Source: Strongylocentrotus purpuratus
Taxonomy: Eukaryota; Echinodermata; Echinoidea; Camarodonta; Strongylocentrotidae
Direction of reading: 5' to 3'
Assembly: GCF_000002235.5 (NCBI RefSeq)
Contig: NW_022145605.1
Span: forward strand, 30,987,274-31,051,273
Length of the DNA: 64,000 bases
In this document: positions 26,501 through 38,500 of the stretch, piece by piece
Layout: every line of letters begins with the position of its first letter
Numbering within the stretch: position 1 is the first letter of the stretch
The notes under the pieces: model-generated
Told to the model about the DNA's origin: nothing
The model's input: only the letters and a program-made list of their open reading frames with translations
Database searches by the model: none
Translations under genes and position numbers: made by a program

Positions 26501-29500
26501 CAGGGAGTGGAGATTGTGCACACGTTGTGTGCGGGCAAGCAATGAATCCAATGACCGGGGTAATAGTATATTTGTAAAGCGCTTAGAGACATTGTATTAA
26601 GCTCTATATAAAAATTAAATATTATTATTATTATTATTATTATTTCTCTGCAAAATTTGTATGATCACATATTAGTCAAAACATATTCTTTCACTTGATA
26701 GGTAATAAGAGCTTCCATTTCATTTTATGATAGGGGGGGGGGGGCGTTTTCAAAACTGGTCTTTACCTTTAACTCTATGTTTAAATATATGAGTTAATGC
26801 CCTACTGGTACTTCTTTGTGCCAAACAGATAATGAACATGTACTGTACCTGTATTTAGTGAACATGTTCACAGGATGAGATCCCATAACACAATAGGAAA
26901 TGAGTTATTTCCCTTACCCATATTCAGAGTCAGCATACAGGTTTACTGTATAAACTCAACAATTGTTTCATTATAGATAGTGTTGTACTAAGGGAATCGA
27001 GGTATCAATACTGAGATTTAAGGCCCATCCAAATATGACGCTGCAAAACAGGAGCATTTTTATATGGACCTCCTTCCAAAAAAGAAAGTGTGGAGCCCTG
27101 TTCAAAGTATACAAAACCCTTCTCGCTTCAAACAGACGTTATTTGACAATTCCCAAACTGAACTATTGATAATTCTTTCAGTTTCATGTAGTCGATGAAT
27201 GATGATGGAAGCTTTATAAAAAGGCTTCAGAGTACATGTAGTTGAAGTAAAAGGTTGCAAAGCATATTTTTGGCTCACTCCCAAACCGTTTATTTAATTG
27301 TAGGTGACAAAATTATTTTGGCCTAGAAATAGCTGTCCAACAAATTGATAAAATTGAAATTTGGCTGACAATCTGTGCTGGTGTTAAACATTTTAATAAT
27401 AAAATCCTAAACGAGAAATTAATATGTCTTAATTATGATATGAAAGCGTTTGATTTAACCCTGCGATAAAGGCCAAAGCATCAACAGCCGAGATGTTATG
27501 TAAAAGCTACACGTACAAAGACTGCCTACAGTGTACTGTATACATGTACAGGTGAACATGTACATGTACATGTGTATGTAATAAATACAATCAAAGAAAC
27601 TGATTTCAGATTTGTATCAATTCTTTTTATGTAGGAAACAGAATATTCACAATTCACATATCAATGCACGAAATTACATCAATACAGGTACATGTACAGC
27701 TGTACATGTTATAAACTGCATGAAGAAAAAAAAAATCACAATAATAGTTGTACAGGAAATGGAAGAGATTTGCTAGGGCCTGTATTAGCGACCATTTGAC
27801 TCACATAATTTGTTTACAAATTCTCTGGATCATTTCCAGCCAGATGGAATTGCACTTGAAAATTAGTGCTTTCACTTTATTCACATGACAATTTTTTATC
27901 ATAATTAATTGAGAAATAAGTGACAACAAAATTAAAACGAAAACAATGTGTATTAAATTATGTATGATTTATTCAAACTGTAAGTGATTTGAACAAGGTT
28001 ATGTTTGTCAATCTAAACTACAATGCAAAACCTGGATGAGGAAACACAATAACAAGGTTATTGTATGTCAATGTCTCATGCATTGTAGATTTGATTATCA
28101 TTTGTGATATTGACAGCAATAACAAACTGCAAGGACAAAGGCGTACTAGTAGAAAAAGCAATGGTGATGGAGCGGAGGGGGGGGGGGTGGAGTGGGGGAG
28201 GATGGCAACTGAGAAGCCAAATGTAATAACTTTAATACACGTACATATATGATATTGTACACAGCATAGCCGGGTAATGTTGGAGCGCCTTGAGGACCTT
28301 GCAAGGTCGATACGTTTAAGAATCCAATATTATCATAAGTATTAAAGGTAAAGACCAGTATTGGAAATGCCCCAATTTCAAAAAATGAAATGGAAGCTCT
28401 CATAACCAATCATGTAAAAGAATATGTTTTGACTAATACATGATGATAACAAATTTGCCGGGAAACCACCTACTAATTCATATATTTGGTAAATTTGTTT
28501 CTCTCATGGTTTGTGAGAGATACAGGGTAGTCCCATATACATCTTTCTGTGTATAGTGCTTATAACTTTACGAAGAATGGGCCAAATTTCTTATCATTTT
28601 GATGATTCCAGAACCTTGCAGATGCTAGATGCTAGATGATCAACCTTTCCTGATCGATTCCACAACGTTTCTTTCACAATGCAATCGCTTGACCATAACT
28701 GGTCTTTACCTTTAATATTATTATTATAGTATGGAGCAAAACTAAGCCTCTGTAATAATTGTAGAATACTGTGTTTATAAAGTCATCCTTTCATAAAATG
28801 TACATGTACTATAGTAGTTGGCCATTGATTGATATTTAGGAAGAAAATTACATACATGTACATGTACATGTATGTATGTACTGTGTGTGTGTTGAGTCCA
28901 TAATCCCATACATGTATGTAATAATGTAAAGTACATTTGTGTAGCCATAAATATTGGGGATGAACTACAGTACATGTAGGTGAATATGTACAGTACACTA
29001 AAATGCGATATCTGAACATGTCTACCACATTCATTGCCTCATATTGAACACGGACCACATGGAAATGGTCTGTGGTTTTGTAGTTGACCATTGATAAATA
29101 CGGGAAGGAAATTGCAACACAGCTATACATCTACATTCTACATTACATTTAAGTCCATATCAATCCGACACGTACTACTAGTAATACAGTATGTGTAATT
29201 ACAAGTAGATGAACCAGTACTTCATGTCTACATGTACATGTACCAGGGTTCTTGTTAATAGCCGGCAACCGGCTATTTTTTCCGGCTGTAACGGCAATCG
29301 TAGCCGGCTGTAAGCCTCTCCAAAAAAAAAATAATAATAATACAAAAATCACATCATATTCGGTCAAGTCGCTATCTCAAATTTCTGTTATCACAAGCTT
29401 CACGAAGACACGCTTTCATAGCACGGGGTTGTGAAAACGGTCGTAAAGAAATGAGATGAAACGTCTCCGAAACGATCGTAAAATAAAACCCTATTAAAAT

Positions 29501-32500
29501 ATGGACTTGCGGCGCGGCGCACGCGGGGGCAGAGCTATCTAGTATATGCCCAGTGCGTCAGAGCCAATCGCAGGCCGGCAAGCTAGCTTACGCAAGAAAA
29601 GCGCGCGTTGTGAGCCGAGCTGAGCTAGCTGAGTGAATTTATCTCCGAGATCGCACGCCAGTCGAATTAAAATGGAATCGAAACGGCAGACATCGATGTC
29701 TTCCTTCCTTACTACAGGGTTCGTACACTTACACATTTTAAAAATTCCATGACTTTCCATGACTTTCCAGAGCAGGATAATGTAAATTTCCATGACCATT
29801 TTCAATGATGAACATGTCTTAATCTAAAGCGTACAACTATACATCATCGCAATACTAGGAAGCAAATTACAAAACTGTAAGGCGCACCCCTATTTCGAAG
29901 ATAAAAAAAATAAAAAATCTAAAACAAAATCTGAAAAAAAATCTGGAAAAAAACAACAACATTGTTACTAGACCTAGGTCTAACTTAGTTCACAAGCACT
30001 TCAACTGTGCCTTGTATAATGAAAAGTAAAAGTATTTTTCGAACACTGAAATAAGACGTGATCTGATCTGGTTAACAAAAAGCCACCAAAAAAAAGCCAA
30101 CATTGGTCATTTTGTTAACATCAGATCGGCTCTTATTTTAGTGACAGCGTTCGAAAATACTTTCATTTTATTACGAGGCACAGTTGAAGTGCTTGTGAAC
30201 TAAGTTAGACCCATTTAACAATGTTGTTTTTAAAACTAAAGATGACAGAATTTTCCTCCGAGTCCAAACAGAAATGTGGACAGGCTAGTTTTCACGTGGT
30301 GATTCGTTATCCCCTGTGTAAGTGAGCTTGCATCATACAGGTGAGTGAGCTGGAGACACGGGAGAGCTTCGGCCGGCAAAGTCCTTGTGACAGGGCATAA
30401 TTTATCGAGACTGAAGAAAAAAAACTGGAAAAAAAACTCTCTTCCTTTCAAATTTGGAACGTAGTTTAACTTCAAATAGTAGATCCTATTCTTTATTTGC
30501 ATTATGTAATTCATGTTGAGACACAGAGATTTTTGAAACCACTAAAAAGTAGCATTTGAGGACTCAAATATCCTGTACCTGACTATATAAGGCCCATCCC
30601 CGACTTTGGATATTTTGCTTCAAGGGAAAAAAAGTGTGCCTTCATTGCGGACGTTGGGGAAAGCAGCAACCACGAGGCTAGGCTAGCTAACTACTGGCTG
30701 CATGCTCGCGCTCGCACAATGGACGCCAAATGTATATCAAATGCGATTCAGGGTTGCGATATTCGAGTAAAGAGCAACACAATTTTTAAAGGGGTTCTTA
30801 AGAAAACACGAGTGGCTCATGATACATAGTTATTTACATTTAAATTATTGTTTCATGAATATTCTGTGGTAAAACCCCAGGGTAAAACACCTTCATTCAA
30901 ACTTTTAATCAAAATCAAAGCACAAGCTCGATCAAAAAGTAATCGTACAGCGTGCATGCAGCATTCTTGTATGTACACACACCGGCACCACGCACCGCAC
31001 CTGTCACTGCAAGTCATTCACGCGCACAAACATCTTGCATACAGTATGAAAGACACAATAGACACGGTACCAGTAGGTCCTAAAGATATTGCGTGTTACG
31101 AAAAAGGTCCTGTGAACCACAGATTTTACCAAATGTTTTTTCCTTTGTTCACAAGACAAATTAAATGCCATTTTAACAAACATCTTGAAAAAAAAAGATT
31201 TTCCCTGACTTTCCAGAAGAAATGGATGAATTCCCTGACTTTCCCTGACTTTTTACTTCTGGAAAAAACATTTTTAAATTCCCTGACTTTCCAGAAATTC
31301 CCTGACCCGTACGAACCCTGTTACTATTAAGAGTAAGAAGCAACGTACAGGTAAGTTTTTTATTTGAAATGTAAATAATAATGTAGGCTAAATTATAAAT
31401 AATACCGGTAGTAATAATGAGTGTGAAACTGTGATTGATTTGGCGATGCACGATTCGATAACGTATTCGTAACACCCCCAGACCCCTGTGACAGCTGTCA
31501 CATACCTGCAAACCATTTACCAATCCAATTTTGTCATATTTTTTTTATGTGTGTTCCAATTTTTTAAATTTTTTATCGCAAACGATTTTCTTCACTGACA
31601 AGGTCCTGTAAACATCAGTTAACCGTTTTTGCCCAGGACTACCTTGTATCATTATCATGTAATTCAAAATTGTAGATTCATCACAAATATGATTGATTTA
31701 TCAGAAACAATAATGGAGCATTTTCATTTCATATTGTATATCATATGAAAAGTAAGTTATTCAGCCAAAATATTCATGATCTTTATCATTAAACTATGGC
31801 TCATACAGTGTGGTCATATCTTCAAAAATAAGGCTAAGATAGCACCAGAGAGCATCTAAAACCCTAAAGCTTCCAGGGCCCTTGGGCGGGCCCTGGACCT
31901 CGGCCGCAAGGGACTTCGCGCTTCGCGCTCGTGATGTGCGCTACGCGCACAGAGATTTTTCTTTTGCAATTTTAGTAGCCTCCTGTAAATCATAAATAGC
32001 CTGCTATCAGAAAAAATAACAAGAACCCTGCATGTACATGTACAGGTTGCAGTATCTTATTGTGCAGTTTTGCTCCTCTTGCAAGCTCCTTGGTCAATTT
32101 CCAACATTAACAAAAATCCTAATCTTAACCCTGGACCTAAGATACTCGATACTAACCCTAAACCTGACCTAAAACTCTTGCAACCCTAACCATTATCCTA
32201 TACATGTAGGTTTAACAAACTAGCAATTGTCATCGCAGCACATAATGTTGAACCATCCTTACACTTTTTTACAGCTTGGAATGAAAATACTAAAAATGGA
32301 GGCTTAGATGTAATCTGAACAAAATACTACATTTAAAGGTCATGGTGAAAACAGACTATGGGAGGGTCCGTGGTTTTAAAGTTGACTATGGATTGATAAC
32401 GGAAGGAACTTGCGACAAGTGTGTGTGTCCATATCCCGATGTGTAATTTTAATTATCTTGTCAAGATGTACAATGTAGGCTTCACTGTTGGGGATGGACT

Positions 32501-35500
32501 ACAAACAGTATAATGTATTGTGGTATCTGAAACAGGATACTACATGTACTGTATATTACTAATTCATGGTGAAAATAGACCACGTGGAAGGGTCCATGGT
32601 TTTGAAGTTAACCATTTATTGATAGAGGAAGGAACTTGCAAAGCGTAAGTCCGCATTAATACAGGAAGGAAGACAAGCAAGAAATAGGATTTCAAGCATC
32701 CAATTCTTTTTTAGTGACATCCTGAAATATATGAGTAGAACCTACAATGTACAGGTTCAAATAAGGCCTATGACGTGTATTTGAGAAAAGTCTAACTACA
32801 TGTAGTTGAATAAACTACATGTAAGCAAAACAAAAGCCTGGGGCAGGAGTCTAAAAGCTTATCCAATGGGTTTTTCAACACACACCTATAAAGGACCCAA
32901 ATCAACACTGGAGTTTGAAAGACTACCATACCATAGGATTCATTAGATATGGGATTTCAAAAATGTAAATTGTATTGATTGAGGTCTCAAATAAACATAT
33001 CAGGGTTGCACAGTAGTTTAGCCTTCCAGTTTAATACAGGAAAAGCAAAATCAACAAGAATTTGATGGTCCTTTGCGCAACTGGACGAGGTCACCACTCA
33101 ATATTTGCATAGTAAATGTGGTATTCGTGCTAGTCCCACATACTCTCACTTCTGTTTGTGGCTGATCTTTATACTACACAATGTATTACTCTGGCTGGAA
33201 GGCTCCCAACAGCCTGCAATTTTGATAGAACTATTCTTATCACGATTCGGGACAGCTACATGTATGAGGAAGACTAGAAATTTTTGAAATATCCTCATAT
33301 TAGATCCTTTTGTAATCTCCTTTTAAGTTCATTCGTAAGTTCTCCTTGGGGCCTGTAAAAGGTTAACATGACTTTAAATGATAAACCAACAGTGGAACAA
33401 AAAAGAGTTCAACTCACCAAGAATTTGTCCTTGTTTTGCTCGACGACTTTCTTGCTGCCACACAAGAATTGCCACGCCCGACCTCTCAACGAAGACGGGA
33501 TACCTTTCCGACATCTTTCTCTCACCTAGATACGGCCAGGCAATCAATAGGAAAAGACGACAAAAATAATATTTAACTGCAAAAGTATATGACCAGATCT
33601 GCACTTCTGCAGGGAGATTCATTCAGCAGCCTTCAGAGCAACATCATCCAAATGTAGACTGTAGTGCACAAGTTTTTACCAATGACTAGATATCTATTAA
33701 ACATCATCAAATTATTATATGTACACTGTACATGAGCCTAGAGGAACGGCACATATCTCCATTTATTTATTTATTCATACAACTTTTCTTGTAAAATAAA
33801 ACACTTGTACCTCGTCTTATCTCCAGATTGGGGGGGGGGAGGGGGCAGGAAGCATGTATCAGTGTACCTCCGTATCTGTCATCTTTTTTGTGAACATTGC
33901 TTGTCTAGTATTATTGGTCTATTTCATCTACCACACCCCCCCCCCCCCCCCTCGCTTTACCTTCAAGTACAATATGCACACAAATATCTAGACAGGGAGG
34001 GTGGTTCCCTTCATAATTCCCAGAAAGGACTTTTAAAATCTCTTGCTTTCCAAGTAAATCAATCTTTCCTTCTTTTTATATTTTACCTTCTTTGGTTTCT
34101 TAGTCATCCACTTGTCCCAATCATCAATCATGTCCAACCACTTCAGCTCTCGTTTCCTCAAGATCTCGATCGGTAGCCCCAGCTCACTGCACAGAAACAA
34201 AAAAAATTATCAGCCATTTCCTTCTGCATCTACATGTATATTTAACATGCACAATAGTGAACTTGGCAAAATTAAATGCACGATATTTGGACTTGTTCAT
34301 GTACAATGCCCAGGTAGATGTATGCAATGTGTATAGACTTACCCTGTACATGTACATGTACTGTACATCTGATGTGCATCTACATATATACTTGAGTCAA
34401 TATTCATTAATTGCATTTAAAATTTTAAACAATGTACAATATACAGATACAGTTACAAATTCATCTATTAAAATAATAAGCATGTTGACATTAAAGGTAA
34501 TACCAAGTTTTGGGAAATTTTGAAAATTGGGTGGATGGTGATTCTTTACAATTTTTATATATTTGGATGCCCTTGTGGATGTATTATAAGCACTAGAAAT
34601 TTGAGCCCCTAAAACACTTCTGCTTTCCAGAAAAATTGAATATGAAAATTTACCGGTGCTCCCGGTAAATTTTGATAAATTTCACATAGCGCCTACGGCC
34701 GTTCAACGGTAGCTGCGACCATGAAAATCTCACAATATGTAGTTGTGATATGTTATTTCAAAACGGGAATAGCTAATCGGTCAATTTCAGTCAAGAAACA
34801 TCGTTTTACAGCTTAATTAATATCTTGAGCTTGAGAGGGAGCTATACAACAGAGTTTATTATTTACAATTCAATAACTTTCAACTCCATTTCAACCGTGA
34901 CAACGATCACTGAATATTGTAGGATCCCATATGCTTCCAATATGTTCATTTGAACCAAATTCATGACCCCATACAAAAACTTTGTATTACATTTAATATT
35001 CCTGTACAATATATCAAAGGTTTTGTACTATTGATATGATGGAGTAAAAACTGGCTGATTTTGGCACCTTGTTGTACAAACATATTGTACCGCCTTCTAC
35101 AAATAAAACATGAAAAGCTTAATAAACAGACATTCATGAACAGAAAAATATATGTTTAAGTGCATTTTGTGTCTACAGTATTAGTGTGTGTACACTGTGC
35201 ATTGTAGCATGTATAATGATTGTCACATAATATGCATTATGAAAAACCTACATCTAGACACATACATTTTCTTAAGACCAGCATGGCAGCATATGCACTG
35301 TATTGAAGTGTATTTGTCCTTCATTCGATGACTCACATTTGAGTCAAACTTGAAACAATTTTCACTAACGCTAGGAAAAAAATATATATTCCAACGGTGT
35401 ATATTAAATTACCAGTAATTATATCATTTAAAGGCAACTAGAACCAAAATGATACATACATACAATGTACATGTACATGTAGTAAAACGCCATCTAAAAA

Positions 35501-38500
35501 GTAAAAATCGTTCTTGGCTTGCGGTTACTGAACTCGAGTGATTCATTTTCTTAGGAGATTGAATTATCTCACAAGAAATCAAATTATTTATCTTGAGTTG
35601 TCCCAGGCAGTTTAATTCAATAAGCACAGCTAGGAATCGAATCCCTGAAAAAGTCCCTCTGAAGAAGACACTCTAAGCTCCACTTTAATGATCTAGAATT
35701 TGTGTTTTAAGTATGAAATATTTAACATCATGTACAGTGGAGTCCCTAGAATCCACTAGAATGCTTGCTTTTTTTTCTTCTTTTCCTTTTTTTTAGTCAA
35801 TAACATCTTGATTATTTTTAGAAGCGGTATGTTTAATTATTAGTTTTTAGTTATTAATATTTAATATTAGGCCTACTTATAAGTGCTGTGAAAGACAACA
35901 TGGACTACACATTTCGGACTTGTATGATGGTATTCTTTAAATTTTAGGCACAGTATGTAACATAAAAAATACACAAGGTGTACACGTACATGTACAGGTG
36001 TACATGTACATGTACATGTATATCGTGTACAAAAATGTACAGGCACCTGTACATGTACATGTAGAGCGTAGTAATGTAATTTACGTGATACACTTTACCT
36101 ACACATGTAATACATGAGCTACACGAAAATACACCTACTGTGCATGCATGTCAAATTTGTGCACACACTTTTTAATAAACATGTACAATGTATGTACATG
36201 TACATGTATATATGTACGGTAGACCAGGCTCAACACATGTTGTACCTTTAATCAATACTTGTGACTATGCTGTATAAATAGAGCACAAAAGGTCTGTCTG
36301 TGTCATTCATTTTCCCTTCGTAAAGAGTTATCCTCATGACCTTAACTTCTATTATCAGGGAGAGCGGGCGAAGAAAGATAGTAGGCGCGTCTTCATCATC
36401 TCGAGATTGCCAAATAGCCCGCTATTTCTGATTTGGGAAATAATCTCAAAGTTACAAATCGCGTCTTCATCAGCTCGAGATTCGACCTCGAAACTTGAAA
36501 TTAGCTCGAGATATTTTGCTCAGCGTTAGCGTACTGTATAGTGCAAGTCTTCGGTCTGGTTAAGACGCACCGGACAAATACCTGGATATTTTGCAAACTA
36601 TCCCAAGATATCTTGAGATGACAATCCCGACCAAATATCCGCGAATTGCTACTTTGCTCTAATGAAGATGCAAATTAGCTGGATAGTTTGCGATCGGGAT
36701 AGTTCAAATAGCTGGATATTTGGCAATCTCGAGATAGTGAAGACAGGCCTAATGTGAATAGTTTAGGGGGGCACGGCAACATCCATACTGGCTGGGGGAG
36801 GGCATGTGATGTTTTCGAGACACGAGATAGGAAATGTATCAGGTACGCAAGCCGATGAATCACCTCCTCCACTCCCTAGTCCCATGTATAGAGAATTCTG
36901 GTGGCCAAGTACAATGTATGCGTGGCCCTAAAAATAGAATCATGTTCTACTCCCTTCTACATCTTCATGTGTTCATCAATCATGTATAAAAGTATGTACA
37001 TGTACTGTACTTCATGTACTTCACATTACACTCAGGCTGATGTACAATGTACCTACATGTACTGCTTAATCTTCCTGTCAAATACACCGCTTCATTGCAG
37101 AGTATTACTTGGGGACTGATGTAATTACATTTACATACAAAATGTCTAACCAGTGGCATAGCAGTGAGGACATCATTGAAGGGGCACTGACTTCATGAGG
37201 GAGGGAGGGGGGGGGGTAGTCGAATGGCTGGATAAAAGGCAAACTAGGAGAGGGTATAAGATGAGAGTCAACCTTCCTCCCCCTCCACCTTTTTCTCTCC
37301 TTTTCTCTCATTTGTTTTTTACCATGCCACTGGAGTAGAACACGTATCCCCTAACCCCCTAAGCTACGCCACTGCTAAAAACACAAGTTTCAGTGGGATG
37401 TCCAAGAATTTAGACTTATAAGTAGTACGGTTTCAAGTAATGGGGCCCAGTTTATGACTGTAGAGATTTGAGATGTACAGTAGAAGACACAAAAGGCGTG
37501 TCTGCACTATCTCGAGATTGCCAAATATCCAGCTATTTGAACTATCCCAATCGCAAACTATCCAGCCAATTTGCGTCTTCATTAGAACGAAGTAGCAAAT
37601 TAGCCGGATAGTTGGTCGGGATAACATCCCAAGATATCTCGGTCTAGTTTGCAAAATATCCCACTATTTCCGAACTAGCGGGATAGTTTGCGACCGTCTT
37701 CATTAGACCGAAGTACGGAGTCAAATATCCCGATCCCATCATGCACAACGATTTCCGGTTTTCCGTGTTAACTAGTTGTACTAGCGCGCGCACATGCGAT
37801 CTATACCGCTCAGCGGTGCATGATGGGATCGGGATATTTGACTCCGTACTTCGGTCTAATGAAGACGGTCGCAAACTATCCCGCTAGTTCGGAAATAGTG
37901 GGATATTTTGCAAACTAGACCGAGATATCTTGGGATATTATCCCGACCAACTATCCAGCTAATTTGCTACTTCGTTCTAATGAAGACGCAATTAGCTGGA
38001 TAGTTTGCGATCGAAATAGTTCAAAATAGCTGGATATTTGGCAATCTCGAGATAGTGAAGACGGGCCTATTAAATGTGTGCAGTATTTTTGTTTGTTTAC
38101 TTGTTAGTGACTCAGTTCCTACAGTGTAGTCCGATTCCGAGGGTCAACAATTCATTTCCTTGCTGGAACTGCAGATTTCCCTTGTACTATAATCCCATAT
38201 CAAATAAAAATATATTTACTGTGTGTACTGTACTGTACATGTGTATAGTTTGTATCCTCTGTACTTTAGGCACACATGAACAGTTTTCCTAAATGGGTGG
38301 GTATGTGCTATTTAATATGTATTCATTATGCACTTTACATGTACACTGTACATGGATCTACATGTAGCAATATGACTTTTAAAGTTTTCAGATTTTACAG
38401 AATAACAAAATTTCTGTCCCATATTCAAATTTGCATAATGTACAAATATGTCTTTCCTACATATAAGTCTTCCCAGACTTTCTTTTGTTTTAGGGCCTAC

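Larger units (their letters stand above)
29672..31350 (+). pseudogene. Possible first coding exon of outer-element transposase, interrupted by transposon
   Basis: An ATG at 29672 opens a frame, [14 protein letters not shown], that stops being meaningful at the insertion at 29715. After the second TTACTA (31321-31326) the frame resumes as IKSKKQRT and meets a GGTAAGT donor at about 31350. Short basic N-termini ending in SSFL-type motifs occur at the start of some zinc-finger transposases and transposase-derived proteins. The call is inference; downstream exons were not found. Confidence 0.4.
29244..32030 (+). mobile_element. Outer hAT-like transposon (2.8 kb) with nested element
   Basis: The exact inverted ends CAGGGTTCTTGTTA and TAACAAGAACCCTG are flanked by CATGTAC on both sides (29237-29243, 32031-32037), a possible target duplication in a region rich in this word. 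It contains a complete second transposon (29715-31320) inserted into what looks like the start of a coding exon. CAG...CTG ends suggest hAT; no catalytic domain is visible. Confidence 0.78.
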
